DNA of 64,000 nt from Rhyacophila brunnea (Eukaryota > Arthropoda > Insecta > Trichoptera > Rhyacophilidae): contig JAGYXB010000135.1 of assembly GCA_022495005.1 (NCBI GenBank), positions 3,100,001 through 3,164,000 of the forward strand, written 5' to 3'. Positions within the stretch are counted from its first letter, which is position 1; every line of letters begins with the position of its first letter. This document shows positions 22,238 to 34,859 of the stretch, piece after piece. Under the pieces are notes generated by a model. It made no database searches. It was not told the DNA's origin and saw only the letters and a program-made list of their open reading frames with translations. Position numbers and translations under genes: made by a program.

Positions 22238-22796
22238 TCATTAACATAGCAGAAGATTTCTGTAACATTGTAGGATCCTTTTTTAATAACTAACTACCCA
22301 ATTAACCGTTATGCACGTTGCCAAAAAAATCTTCATGTGAAATCATACTAGAATCAGTGTAAACTTGCAGCTGATTTCAAAAATAAGAATGTCGCGACGC
22401 TTTAAAAAATGTGTAATGCAATGGATAACTGATATGCATCGAAACGATGAATACATTTCACACGTCTCCATTGCATCTTCCGAACAAACAACAAAAAAAA
22501 TATATATTATTGTGAGCGCATCATAGTTTACAAATTACACGACAGAGAAGACTTGCAAAAATTGTTTTCACTTTTCTACTTCGGCAGATTTTCGAGTCAT
22601 CGATATTCTATATTCATTATTCAATAAAAAAACAAAATCTTCGAATAGCTTCAAAACTATAAGTCATAAGCATCAGGTTAATGAACCCGTAACAAAATTT
22701 TATTTCAGTTTATGAAATCTGCATCAAATAAACATACTTAATTCGATTCGTGAATTTGTCGATTTTTACACGATTCGCTTTGACGGAGAGATAACC

Positions 22797-22828
22797 TACC
22801 TAACCTAACCTAACCTAACCTAACCTAG
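22797..22828. repeat. Interstitial insect telomere-type repeat (CCTAA)n
   Basis: CCTACCTAACCTAACC and onward gives about six consecutive CCTAA units (TTAGG on the minus strand), followed by CCTAGG. TTAGG is the usual insect telomere unit. The array is too short to be a chromosome end. Confidence 0.8.
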
Positions 22829-22829
22829 G

Positions 22830-24130
22830 CCGACCTACTCATTAACCTACCCTTAGAGAAAACCTAATCGTTTTTTTACAAGTAGGTATTATATATATAC
22901 GATTATTTTTTTATTCAATACTTAATATACATAAGGTTTTAAGAATGTTATATTCTTTATTATAGAAAAAAATCACAATTTTGAAAAACATCAGAAAACA
23001 TATTATGAGAAACAATTACTGTTATTAACGTTGTATTAACGTTATATGTTGGAACGAGTCGAACTCCTGATTGGTGGAATTTGATGTACCTCAGTTTAAA
23101 TATAAGAATTAATTCGAATGAAGCATAGACGGATTGATAGCTGCGAGGTAAAAGCACTCACCCCGAAATTGGACATATTGAGCTCGAGTGCCATACAGTC
23201 TAACTTTTTTCTAATATATATAATATATATTTCTAAGGTTTATCAAACAATTATGTTGCTGGACATCAGTGGCGAAGACTCCATACTAGGCGATTATTTA
23301 AAGCCAACCTTCTTAAGATAAATATTTTTTAATTTTATATTGACATATTAAATAATATAATCACATAATAATATATTCAATATGCCCAACGACATCTATC
23401 GTATAATTGTCATATTAAATTTACGATCTTTTCCACTATTTCAATAAGCACCATTTATGGCATGTCTCGAAGGTTTAAAAAAATAAGCGACATCTCGTTT
23501 CGCTTTACATATTGTATGGATTACGTTCGCGTGAATCGAAAACTTTTTTTTATGTGAAGTTTGTTTCTCATAATTTCAAGACGTCTGCGGCGGCCCATAT
23601 AAATTGGTAAGCTATTTAAGGAGCGCTTACGCTTACATATATTATTACGTAAGTGCACATTTATTCAAAATAATTTATAAGATAATTTAAAAAAAATATT
23701 TCTAGGGATTCAATCACATATTTATATGATTATTGTTAAAAATAATAAATAATTTATCTAGTGATTTTTATTTGTCAGTTAGTTTATTCATAGACTAAGA
23801 CAATTTATTCAGCCAATTATGTAAGTTGAAATCTGATATTGTATCTAAGTCTGTGTTTTAAATATAGAAGTATTTTAAAATGTCTAGTTTACGGCTTATA
23901 TTATAAATTGTTATGGAACAGATTAACAACAACAGATATTTTCAATATATTTTGAGTGTATCTTGCGTTTATATTTAAGAAAATACATAATTCAAATTAA
24001 TTGCTTAATTTTATACCATCAGTGAGCTTTTGAAATTTCATAGGTTTTTGTGTACCTACCTATTCATCAGTAGTTATGTCGGATTATCTTCTTATTTCCC
24101 GTAAATACATCTAACAAGTGTGCTTTATCC
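22830..24130. other. Intergenic, nothing firm
   Basis: A degenerate tRNA-like string ATAGCTGCGAGGTAAAAGCA with GAGCTCGAGTGCC (about 23137-23192) may be a decayed SINE head. The rest is AT-rich and unassigned. Confidence 0.35.
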
Positions 24131-24168
24131 ACAGCCTACCTGTTACCAAAAGTCACCCTTCGCCACTG
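24131..24168 (-). mobile_element. Solo terminus of repeat family C
   Basis: CAGCCTACCTGTTACC then CACCCTTCGCCACTG corresponds to the right end of the family C elements at 22237 and 58633. Confidence 0.45.
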
Positions 24169-24169
24169 C

Positions 24170-26890
24170 TGGACATTTTATTTGTTAATAATTTGACTTT
24201 AGACAACTCAGATTTTGAAGAATACGCATTTGTATTATGTTGGTACGTTCTGAAGAAGCGACCGTCACACCTGATTCACAGAAAACTGCAACGGTGGTGG
24301 AATTTTGAGGAGGTCTTCATACAGCAGTGAATTGCTCCGGCTGAAAGTAGTAATGTTGGTTTGCATGAAAGAAAGAAATATGAAGATAAGTTATTAAAAT
24401 ATATAATAAGTAGTAAGTAAATAACTACTGTCACCAAATATACCCCCCCCCCCCCCAAAGAATGCCTCAAATCACATATCAGAATTCTATATCAAATCAT
24501 ATATGGCCAACCCTGCAAATGTTCGGAACCTCTTAACGCAACCGGTTAAAAATGTCTCTCTCAACATAAAAATGCCCGAACGAAGGACTCCACACACACA
24601 CGTGTGTTCTAAAAGGTATTACTACACATACAGATATCCGGTGGAAATTACTTACAGAGTACAGCAGTTACTTGTCTTTGTTTTTGTTTTCTCGCATTTT
24701 ATTTTGGTAGAATATTGAATGATATACCTATACTTAATTAATTTATAAATATTCCAAGTTTTGCAAAACGATGACTTCATTGTAAGTATGTAGGTAGCGT
24801 TATGTAAGGCAGAGGCGAATTCTAAGAGATGTTTAATTATTGTTAAAGAAGACCATTCAATAGAAAATAAAAAGAAGATGCCGGGCATGAGAAAAATAAC
24901 TTTACAAAATGCGATGCGTACCTACTTTATTTGTATATAGATACATACGTACAATGATTTCTACAGTGAAGTGCTTAGATAATTTTAAGATTTTTGTTTA
25001 CCTTCTATATGTAATGAATCATTGAATACGTTCGGTTTTCAAAATACTAATTATTAATAATCACATTACGTAGAATCATTTATGATTTATGATAATTATT
25101 ACTTAACTCGGATGAGCTTATTGAAAAAAGTCCTCTCATATTAGTGAGATGATGCATGGACAATTCCATGTCAGTGTGGTTTTGACACTCAAAGTAACAA
25201 CATGCTACACCGATAAAATGTCAAATAATAAATCCCTTGTTTAATTTTATGTTTGATTCCTTTGGCCCCTCCCTCTATTCTAACCCGAAAATGAAGGACT
25301 CCCGAGCACCACCACGTCGGACGAGTTATCAATACAATGTATTGTATTGTATGTCATATTGCATGCCTAATCATGATTCCTAAAAACATTTATTATCATA
25401 ATCTACCAGCGACGTATACCTAAATTTGGCCTGTCACTGTCTGACTCTATGTGAACATGGATGCAGTATTTTTACAAACGAAAGTCGCTTTGAAATCGCA
25501 TGTCTTTTGGTTTCATTATTTCAAACCATTGATAGTATAATAATTATTTTTATAAAAGAAAATTAACGGATATGTTTTGCATTTGTGTGCTGTGTGATTT
25601 ATATCGTAAAGCGATACGACTTTTGCGAAACGAATGCTGTATAAGTTTCCTAAATGATAGGTAGGTACCTACATATCAGTCTAATTTAATTGTAGTTAAC
25701 TACTTGGTAAATCACCATTTCCTCTCCAAGATTATATATACTATATATATACGATAGCTTACCACCAGTGGTGTAGTGCAAAATAGAACAGATGTTTTAA
25801 TATTTTCACCTAAAAATTCGTAGATAACAGTATTGACAACGAATACCGATGGACAAAAATCGAAAAGGTGGGATGCTAAAGATCAAAACATTTTCCTTTA
25901 ATCACTTACGAATTAAACTGACCAATCACTGTCTTCTTCTCACATTTTTACACTCAATTTACTAACACTCTTATTGTTTAAGTTAAAAATAAGAGCGACA
26001 TTATTTTCTTTATCGACGTGACTCCAAACTATTTTTTGTCACGTAATATTGATGAATACTGCCTGAAGAAGTGCCGGAGTGCTCCGGTTCCGTTACAACA
26101 TTGTTTACTCTTTACCTTCGGACCAAAGGGTATACACATACTCCATTGTCACATCATGCGAATTATGCCATGTGAAACCTGTAGTGCATAGATCGATTTT
26201 GTAGCATCGCTGCAAGATGCGAGAGAATCGAACACGATGATGGAATCACAATTGCGGAACATCTCATTTTTCCAAGCATAATTCCCATGTCTCATGTTCC
26301 CATGTCCCATGTCCCTTTGGTCCGGAACCGAACCCCCCCCCCTTTTTATGCCCCGATATACATAGATTGTACACGTATTTATTACAATATTCTTTTTAGT
26401 TAAATAATATTGTAGAACAGTGGTCCGTTTAAGGATGAGGAGGTACTGACTGATTATGAGCCCCCCCCCCTCACGATAAAAAAAATAAAAACCATCAATT
26501 CGTACTACCAACGTACCTAGTAAAAAATTGAATGTACTTTATCCCTAGAATCATATCCTGTAACTAAAAATAATGATTAATAAAAATGACTGATGACACA
26601 CGAAGCAAACTAATATAATAAATTATGATCATTTGTGAACATTAAAATATTCTCTTGGATAGTTGGGTAGGTATATATTTTTTTCGAATTCTAACTTATT
26701 TAGTCATCGAATCTTTAGAGGTTTCACAAAATTTCTGTCAACGTAAATATCTATAAATCTATATTTTAAATAACTACTTGTTCATATATTTGTATACTTA
26801 CTAAATCTTTATATAGTGCAGTATTTTATAAGAATAACGGTGACGTTAGTTGCATGGATTTTTTTATGCTTTGGGTAATATTTTATACAA
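24170..26890. other. Intergenic with homopolymer C tracts
   Basis: C runs lie at about 24442-24456, 26333-26341 and 26461-26472. A 14-bp inverted pair, TTCGGACCAAAGGG (26118) and CCCTTTGGTCCGGAA (26311), brackets about 180 bp and may mark an old DNA element. No gene was found; the 120-residue minus-strand frame here crosses the C runs and resembles nothing. Confidence 0.4.
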
Positions 26891-26894
26891 TTGC

Positions 26895-26978
26895 ATGGCT
26901 GGTTTGAACTGTTTCAAGGCCCCTTTTGAATCTTCTGACGAATCGATTGCGTCCTCTGCGTAAAATAAAATCGCCACT
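26895..26978 (-). mobile_element. Terminal piece of repeat family D
   Basis: Reverse complement of the family D start: TGGCTGGTTTGAACTGTTTC, AAGGCCCCTTTTGAATC, TCTGACGAATCGATTGCGTC and AAATCGCCACTG. Confidence 0.6.
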
Positions 26979-27760
26979 GGGTTTGTTATTTTCGTTGTAA
27001 TGCTTTTGACCAGGGGCTCTAAATTTATAAATTTATTTATTTCACCAAGAGGGCATTTTTTCCCAAATGAAACAGCACTGCCGGTTGCGCTTTAACAAAG
27101 AGTCAAATTTAATCATGCAGTTTTAAACATTTATGAAGTAAATTAAATTGTGACGATAAATGCCGCTGGTGTAGAAGTAGTGCCTACAGTGCAATCTTAA
27201 AGTCTTTGATTTATTGGTAATCCGCAACAACGTTGCTTTGAAGTAATATCCCGGAAATATTTTAAAACAAAGAAACGTATGTACCAGAATATGAAGACAC
27301 ATAATATTATTTATTATTACATCTCTACGCATGATCAATAATAATTTTGTTCTCTACCAACGACGTGTACGCGACTTTTGAAAAAAGTGTATTGTGTAAT
27401 CATTGTTTGTCTACGAGTTTATAACCCATGTGTATATTAAATTTTATTACCTTAAAAATGAATAAAGATTTTTTGAGAACCTGCGGTATCTTTGGTACGT
27501 AACCCGTGGCTTAAGAGTGCAATGATAATATAAATCAATATAATAAATTATGTAGGTATCGCTAATTCATTTCACAATCTTTACATAAGAATCTGAAGTC
27601 TACTAATATGTGGAATATTTGTTTTTTTAGTTAACGGGATATATTCCACATTGCATTAATAATTATGGTTAGTACTTGTATTCTAGATGCCGCTAGAGAA
27701 TGCGACACTCCGTACCCTTGTGGCGAAACTTCAAGGGTTCCGTCGCCGTGCCCGACCTTC
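26979..27760. other. Intergenic, nothing firm
   Basis: The last ~70 bases (27690-27761) may belong to the LINE relic that continues beyond the MITE at 27770, but too little is left to translate. Confidence 0.35.
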
Positions 27761-27769
27761 CCCTATTCT

Positions 27770-27982
27770 CGGCGCTCGAAATGGAAAATTTTACGAACCG
27801 GAGCGCTCGATGATTTTAAGAAAATATTAACATAGTTATCTAAATTTATGAGTATTTTATAAAAATAAGTGTTAGGTTTTTTGTTTTATGGCCGATCTAG
27901 CTCAGACGGTCAAATTATTTTCCTACGAGATTTTATTAATCGGAACGGCGCGCCGGTGCGTTCCGGTCCATTTCGAGCCCTG
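27770..27982. mobile_element. hAT-like MITE 'GCTCGAAATGG' family, copy 1
   Basis: A 213-bp element flanked by a perfect 8-bp duplication CCTATTCT (27762-27769 and 27983-27990). Ends are CGGCGCTCGAAATGG and CCATTTCGAGCCCTG. Inside are ACGAACCGGAGCGCTCG near the left end and CGGAACGGCGCGCCGGTGCG near the right. No coding capacity. Copies at 32016, 55381 and 57354. Confidence 0.9.
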
Positions 27983-27990
27983 CCTATTCT

Positions 27991-28116
27991 GCAACGGTGC
28001 TATAAAAGTAATCTACGCGCTGCAGGTTTCACATAGCAGGAGACGCGAGACGTGACGATGGACCGAGGGAACTGGCGTGACCCTGTGCTTGCCCAACACT
28101 GGGGCGTGAAAGGGTG
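27991..28116 (+). mobile_element. LINE 3' coding tail
   Basis: An open frame ends ETRDVTMDRGNWRDPVLAQ and HWGVKG before a stop at about 28114-28116, the style of the extreme C terminus of a LINE polymerase. The direct repeat AAGTAAGTAAGTAA follows, as in LINE tails. The MITE ending at 27982 lies immediately upstream. Confidence 0.45.
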
Positions 28117-28119
28117 AAG

Positions 28120-29990
28120 TAAGTAAGTAATACCCGCAAACAAATACTTAATGGTTTGTAAAAATTTGCCGCCATACATCTACAATAATTTGTTTGAAAC
28201 TCTAAATGTCCACACGTGCAATCATTGCTATCAAATTAATGTAGTTTGAATAGTGCACATCGTAAAAAAATGTCCACTTAATCAAAATTTCAACAGTTAA
28301 CAAAATCATCCTAGACTGCGTGGGCCTCCCAGGACGCCATGAATATTAGATTTAATTCATAATTTATTTATTTATTTATTTAAGAATACAAAACATTGTG
28401 GACATAAAAATTCTAAATTCAAAACGTACACAACATGAGATTTACATTATAAGTCAAACATTACCCTCACAATAGAGAAGAAGAGAATATAGAAAAAAAT
28501 ATAATAACAATAATAATAATAATAACAAAAAAATAAATAAAATAAAATCAAATAATATGAGCCACGAGGAGACCGATAGCTCAAAGAAGCATTCACATAG
28601 ACAGTGAAAGAGATACCGCTCGAGTATTGGTATACGTATTTCTTTTTTTCTATGATTTGTATCTTATAGGAACGTTTTATGTAGTATTTCAAAATGATGT
28701 ATTTTCAATAATAAGAATGTATCATTATTGAATCTTGTGTATATTCAGTACCTATTGAATAAAAAGAATAATAATTCACTGCGAATATTAAATTTTATGA
28801 ATTCGTTTGTTATTATGATATTATCTATTTCAGTCATATCACATAATGAAGACTATATGAATGAAGTTTTTGTCCCACATAACAAATTTATAAGATAGAA
28901 ATTTGAAATTTAGTCACCATGGACCAAGGTTTTGAAGCCGGATTCGGTTTATTATTTTATGTCAGTCAGACCATATATCGAAAAAAACACGAAGTGCACC
29001 TGATGTGTGCTCAAATATTACCAATATTGATTGCGCATTTCTTTACGTATCGAACTAATATTATGTACCTACATACGTAATTATTGAAAATAAAATATTC
29101 TTCAACACACCCAGAAGGCAAACAACTTCCTATTATTTTTGTGTTCCCTGATTTATCTTTCACTTTAGTATCTGATTATCTAAAATATAACACTAGTATT
29201 TAGCATTAATGCTAGAGTTTTTAATTGACACTAACAATAAATCTGTATACATTCAAATTACAACTAGATAGTTTATTTGGTAATAATTTGTAAGTGAAAA
29301 AATTTACCATCACTGACTGTTGACATTACATAAGTTTTGTAATAAATAAAATTAATTATTACATGGCACGTAGTCGTACCTAAAAGTCAACCGATGCGAA
29401 TATTTGCTGTTTGTAATAAAAGTTGCGAATCAATTTTAGGATAAATTAGTACTTACCTAGTTTTAAGTCAAAGTAAATTTTCTTTGATAATAACACAAAG
29501 TTTCATAAGTAACTTATCCTATCAGAAGAAATACACATTTTTTTTAGAATAGTCTGGTTTATCGGTTTCAGTTTAAACCGGTTGCATGCTTTATTGGGGC
29601 TTTTCGAGTACCTAACACAGATTTTTCATCCCCACATAGAAAAAAATGCAAGACATGTTTTAAATCGGTACTGATAAACACAACTAATGTTTAATTTTTA
29701 ATGATTAATATACCGAATATCTTCATTGTTTTCATGTTAATCATGTGATCCAACCATATCGTCATCATCCGGGATCAATTTAAAGCTAGATAAAGATCTC
29801 CCTTAGTTCATCCAATCAAGCTTTTAGCTGTCAACTACGCAGATCCAACAACTTTTAGGTGCGCGTGTCCTCTGTCTTTTGGTTTTTGCTAACATTTTCG
29901 ACGGTTATCCATTTGGCTAGCTACATTATGACGACATTAACCACATCTTCTGTTTTCATTTGTTTTCTTGTCTTTCGTGCTATGCCCAAC
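28120..29990. other. Intergenic, low-complexity A/T repeats only
   Basis: (TTTA)n lies near 28360-28382 and a (TAA)n-rich stretch near 28500-28550. Otherwise nothing recognised. Confidence 0.45.
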
Positions 29991-30000
29991 GTGCACATGC

Positions 30001-30190
30001 CAATGCCACATTGTGGTGTAGGTAGAGTCTCCGTCACGTAACCTTGCCATTTGGAATAGATATAAACGTGAATAAACCAATCGAGTGCTTGGAATTTACT
30101 AATACATTTATACAGCGTACGTGTGTAAACTGTTTACAATGGCAAGGTAACGTGGAGGATAGTCTACAACGTAATGGTGTGTAATGGTGG
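30001..30190. repeat. Inverted repeat, probable MITE
   Basis: CGTCACGTAACCTTGCCATT (about 30032) is mirrored by AATGGCAAGGTAACGTGGAG (about 30138). The imperfect pairing extends outward through GGTGTAGGTAGAGTC and GTCTACAACGTAATGGTGTG. Arms are about 50 bp with a loop of about 85 bp. Confidence 0.55.
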
Positions 30191-31029
30191 ACTTAAGGCC
30201 GTCTTTGCCGCAAGTCTGTATTCACTACGATACTATATGCGAACTATATACAATATCGAAAAGTGAGATTCAATTTATCATTTACACGTCTGATAAGTAG
30301 GACTACAGAAACCTGCCCACAGACCTCTCTGGTTGCAGTAATGACCTCAATGGGACAACACTGGAAATCTACCTTATATTCATCATTTTGCATCTGCTTG
30401 TGTGCACATTTCAGTGGATGCACTCGCCCTCTAAAAAGTCATACAAGCACGGATATTTGAATGTTGAAGAAACCTTAATTTCATAATAAAAAGATAGACA
30501 TAAAGTGGCGGCAACCCTTCACTACCATAAAGCTGTACCTACTATAACTGGTAAATAGCCTGGTTCAATATAATGGATTTTATTATAAAGAAGTTTAATG
30601 CTTTACCATTCGGAATAGGTACCCAAAAATTTACACAATGCAGTATTACAGTTGGTAGCTTTATGGTCAGTATGTAAACGCAATTTTCATTACAGACAGT
30701 GTTTGTGATAGAACTCGATTGAATAAGTAATGAAAAATACATTTGATATACTTACTTAAAGGAAACGATAAAACCCAAGTTTGAGCTTTTAACCAAGAAC
30801 GCCAGAAAATCTGTTCAATGATTGCGACTGTTGGGTCCTGAAGAGGTCACACGATGGATATTGTTGACAATTTCGAAAATAATTCCCGACTAACTGATCG
30901 GAATCGATTAGATAATCCAATTAAATGGAGTGTTTCCAAAACTGTAGAGCACCTTCGAGAAGTCATTGTAGGAAAAGTTAACCTGGCGGACTCTATCTAT
31001 AATGACTGTATCTCTATCTGCACTGACCA
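30191..31029. other. Intergenic, nothing recognised
   Basis: Short unrelated open frames only. Confidence 0.4.
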
Positions 31030-31306
31030 GTAGCGTTCCTAATCAAAGTGCTGCCTTGAAGCAACTCTAAATTTCGCTTATCACTTTTAGTCTTAAATTT
31101 TATGCCAATTCATAAGTCATCATTATCAAAGAAATATAATGAAAATTGACATCCAACAAAATAAACACCCACAAACTACTAGAGACCAGGAATCCATAAA
31201 TAGAATTACACAGCAACTACTCTTGTAAGGTTGTTCAATAATTTGCTGCCCCTAAGTAACTCATAGCCTGCATGCCCCCAAGAAACGTCACGGGTACTGA
31301 CGATAC
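31030..31306 (+). mobile_element. MITE of the CAGTGACGTCCC group, degenerate
   Basis: Left end CAGTAGCGTTCCTAATCAAA, then GTGCTGCCTTGAAGCAACTC. Right side TTGCTGCCCCTAAGTAACTC, then TGCATGCCCCCAAGAAACGT and CACGG. The flanks GCACTGAC and GTACTGAC match at seven of eight bases, consistent with an 8-bp duplication that has since mutated. Confidence 0.6.
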
Positions 31307-32009
31307 TCTGAGACATGTTATAACTTACTAGTGAATACTATCAGATTAGTTTCATGGTTTTGGCATATTAAGCTGTTCAAACCCAGCGACAGCGATTACT
31401 GGTCTCGGAACACAAACGGGTAGCGACGGGAAAACATTCAATACAATGGTTAAAGGAAACTCATTCAACATATATTATTATCTTCCATATTTTAGTGCAT
31501 ACACTATAAAAAGGTAGGTACAGTCGCTCTATGGTAAAACGTAAGTATAGAAAAACCTGATAACACGGGTAAATTAATAATAATTATTCGATTCGATGAT
31601 GTATGGTCGGTAGATCTAATAATCAATACTGGTCACTATAAAGAGGCAGGTAGGTAAATTTCTTGTTTCAAATAAACTTCAAGTTCACGATTAGTTGAAC
31701 ATAACCTACCCACGTAGGTATAAATTAAACCGGTGATTCTCAAAGTAGATCCGAGCACCAGCAGATTGTAATGTGGTCAAAGTAGGTAAATTTTAGTTTC
31801 TCAACAAAAAACACAGCGAGATTGTACGAAACATTACTGTGATCTTCACTTATTAGATAGATAGTTACATACTTACTTCATCTGGTGATACAGACCATTC
31901 AGGTCCACGGCCGATTGCACAAACGCCATCCAGGATCGCTGTTCCAAGCCTTTTCTCTCATGTTGATCAGGCATCCTTAACGTCGTCCGCCCATTACACC
32001 CGGAGGCGG
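31307..32009. other. Intergenic, possible LINE scrap at 31905-32005
   Basis: Minus-strand RPPPGVMGGRRLRM-like reading near 32000 vaguely recalls LINE C termini but is too short to assign. Nothing else seen. Confidence 0.3.
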
Positions 32010-32015
32010 CCTAAT

Positions 32016-32233
32016 CAGTGCTTGAAATATAAAATTTTACGAACCGGAGCGCTCGACAATTAATTTTCCGAAAATATTAACATTGTTATCTCTAATTTCA
32101 TGAATATTTTATAAAAACAAACTATCTCGCTCAGACGGTCAAATTCTTTTTTCCACGAAACGGAGCGATAATTTTGCCGAATTCATGAACCGGAACAGCG
32201 CTCCGGTGCGCCTCTGTCCATTTCGATCTCTAG
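32016..32233. mobile_element. hAT-like MITE 'GCTCGAAATGG' family, copy 2
   Basis: Begins CAGTGCTTGAAATA and ends CCATTTCGATCTCTAG. It shares TTTTACGAACCGGAGCGCTC, GCTCAGACGGTCAAATT and CATGAACCGGAACAGCGCTC with the other copies. CCTAAT flanks both sides (32010-32015 and 32235-32240), a partly decayed 8-bp duplication. Confidence 0.8.
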
Positions 32234-32344
32234 TCCTAATGACTGAGTGCCTACTAGGGTTCCTTCATAAACCTTATGGAAAGCTCTAAATCCATCGCGT
32301 TTAACAACATGACGCATCTAAATCTTTGGGATATTATATATATT

Positions 32345-32445
32345 TTTCTTATCGTACCATCCCTTAACGGAGGTCGACCGCTATCAGGGTGACTAGAGAA
32401 TATTTCTGTGGAGACGCACTAGTACGAATCACGGAAGTTCGTTCT
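32345..32445 (-). mobile_element. LINE family A 3' scrap
   Basis: ACCATCCCTTAACGGAGGTC, then GACCGCTATCAGGGTGA and GTACGAATCACGGAAGTTC, parallel the 3' end of the LINE at 190-300 (CCATCCCATAGCGTAGGTCG, CGTACCAATCACGGAGGTTC). Confidence 0.6.
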
Positions 32446-32468
32446 GTTTCGGGTTTAAATTGGTCTAA

Positions 32469-32652
32469 AGCGCCGGCTAGACGATAATACTTTACGACAA
32501 GCTTACCTGCGCAAACCAGTTTGTATCGGGAAGCCCGTGTGTATGGACGGGAAAACGGAAGCTCGCACAAAACGAAAAGCGCTGTAAAAGTCTCTACCGC
32601 ACAGGCAAGTCGTTATACCGTGCAGTCAAGTCGCTGCCGTCTAGCCGGCGCA
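32469..32652. mobile_element. Small TWA-flanked MITE (Harbinger-like)
   Basis: Ends AGCGCCGGCTAGACG and, read inward, TGCGCCGGCTAGACG. Flanks are TAA on the left (32466-32468) and TTA on the right (32653-32655), an imperfect TWA duplication. Length 184 bp, no coding frame. Confidence 0.5.
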
Positions 32653-32668
32653 TTAGAGTTTAGCATTA

Positions 32669-33061
32669 AGCCTCAATGACATTGAGCTACTTTACAAGCT
32701 GCTTGTTGGCGTATTTAAAAGTGGGCGAGTCAGCTCGTGCGATTGTGATGATGGCACACAAAACTTTCCTCTCACTTAGAAGCCAACAAGCTTGCGAGTT
32801 GAAACCGTCATTTTTGGTACTATTTTGACAGGACGTATTGAGTAGTTCGTGTTTTTACCAGGAGGTCGCTACTATCGCTCTACTGCGCAGACGCAGTAGG
32901 CCAGCGTGTAGCGTGTAAAGTTGACTGGCTTTCAACTTTTTTCGGTTGATTGTTTATAATCTGCTTGTTAGCTTGTTCGATGATGACACTGGACGAGTTT
33001 ACAAGCAGATTATAAATTCGCCAACAATCAGCTTGTAAAGTAGCTCAATATCATTGAGGCT
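32669..33061. mobile_element. Harbinger-like MITE, 393 bp
   Basis: Inverted ends of nearly 50 bp: AGCCTCAATGACATTGAGCT, ACTTTACAAGCTGCTTGTTG at the left; AGCCTCAATGATATTGAGCT, ACTTTACAAGCTGATTGTTG read inward from the right. Flanked by a perfect 3-bp duplication TTA (32666-32668 and 33062-33064), the TWA type of PIF/Harbinger elements. No transposase is encoded. Confidence 0.8.
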
Positions 33062-33064
33062 TTA

Positions 33065-34615
33065 GTAGGTGCGGATAATAATTATAACATTAGAAAGCTC
33101 ACCTCTTGACACACAGTTATCCCTGGTATTAGTCTAGTCTTAGCGACTGGTTCTAATTCACATAAAATTGTTTTGTACCCTCATAAAAATATTTGTTTAT
33201 CTACATACCTACTTATTCCGGTATCGCCAACCGAAAACTTTTTGTCCAATTATCATATAATACCATATTATACAATAAACAATCCATTATTTGAATTTCT
33301 TAAGATTGAAAACTATGATATGTCATGTGACTTATTTTGGCTTCCTACATTTTTACACTTTTATCCCAGATAAAAAGGCTATTTATGACATGTATGATAA
33401 TATATCATATTTGGTCACCATTTTTGTAATTCTCAATTTGGCAGAATACGATAAGTCTCTAAACCTGTACTCATTACCCTGTAAATCTACCTACAACGGA
33501 AGAGACTCTAGAGTTTAACGAGTTAGAAGATTTAGATCCAACCAGTGGTGATGTTTAATGTAAAACAATTGTAAACTTTGTGTCTTTCGCGTTATACAAT
33601 GTGATTTTTTCATTACAATAAAATTATATATTTGTCAGAACATGCAGTCTTCTTTCTTTAAAAAAAACCTTAAAAAACAACTTAAAAATACAATAAACAA
33701 CTATGTAATTTGATCAATTGCCAGGACATATCATGTTTTGCTACCTGGATTATATGGTAAAATATGATATGTCATGAAAGCCTGGAGATATTTGGAAAAT
33801 TTCAACATTTTTTAATAGATACCTTAATTTTAAAAATATCCATCTGTAAACAACTATTTTATACACATTTAACAATAAAGTAAGGATTCCCAAATTAAAA
33901 CTCCGATTTTTTCGAGCCCGTCAAAGTTTAAAATTGCTCTAATGAACAATTTAGAAAAAAGGGACATATTGGGGATTGCCATCTTACTACAGATGTATAA
34001 TAGTAAGTTATACCTAATAATAATTGCGCCAAATACACCAAGACTATTATAATTGTCATTTGATTATTTTTTAAGAAATATTTTTTTTCCTGTAGGATTG
34101 ATCCATAGAACGATTGATCCTTTGTGAAATGCAATCACTCCTTTACGCTATTTGAGAAACACTGTCATTTATAATATGTCGGAGGCAGATTAAGAGAGAG
34201 TGGCGATCGATGGCAGTCGTGACTTGTTGGAAACCTATGACCCGCCGATAGCTATCTTATGTTTATGATGGGTAGGTATTAGGTTATATTATGTATATTG
34301 ACAAATTAGTAAATCGTCAACGAGATTGACATCCGAAGCAGACTATCTTTGGTTTGCCTGGGAATAATCGACATTCCCCGCAGGGAGGATCTGGAAAAAC
34401 TCGTGCTATTTGGTCAGGTCGAATGTCGGAGAAGATGAGAAACAGAATCCACCGGATATAATAATATATAGTCTAAATAAACAGGATACGGAGGTTCCAC
34501 CGAACCTACATGCCGAGAGGGGTAGAGCCAAGTCGTGGAGAACTTCAACTTGAGAATTCTTGATTTTAACAATTTGACCTAAGATGAAAATGTAACCGGA
34601 ATTGATCCTTGGAAT
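33065..34615. other. Intergenic, nothing recognised
   Basis: A local inverted pair ACATATCATGTTTT / AAAATATGATATGT at about 33725-33775 could form a small hairpin. No gene supported. Confidence 0.4.
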
Positions 34616-34858
34616 CAAGCCGTGGCACTGAATTGCGAATTACCATGGTAGTGAAAGTTATTGACTATCTTTGAACGCAATGCGGTAACATGTTCGCAAT
34701 AAACGAACATTTTCGATTGGATATTTCGTTGAAATTATTGCCATTTATTTCAATATGCAACAATCATCATTTTCAACAAACAATTTACCATATTGCATTC
34801 GAAGTATGAGCAATAACTATCACTAACATCGATGTTTACAGTTTCATGTCGCGGCCTG
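34616..34858. mobile_element. Palindromic MITE 'AGGCCGTGGCACTGAA' family, copy 1
   Basis: Ends CAAGCCGTGGCACTGAA and, read inward, CAGGCCGCGACATGAA. The copy at 57036-57299 shares GAACGCAATGCGGTAAC-type blocks and the block ATTTATTTCAATATG. Much of the two halves is mutually complementary. Confidence 0.7.
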
Positions 34859-34859
34859 A

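Noticed and set aside
26149..26511. 120-residue minus-strand frame
   Set aside because: It crosses two poly-C runs that encode glycines and matches nothing known.
28360..28560. CRISPR-like regular repeats
   Set aside because: Simple (TTTA)n and (TAA)n microsatellite sequence in eukaryotic DNA.
34190..34618. Possible LINE fragment (LEKLVLFGQVE-like reading near 34393)
   Set aside because: Only one short resemblance to RLRWFGHV-type motifs; neighbouring segments do not follow the family order.
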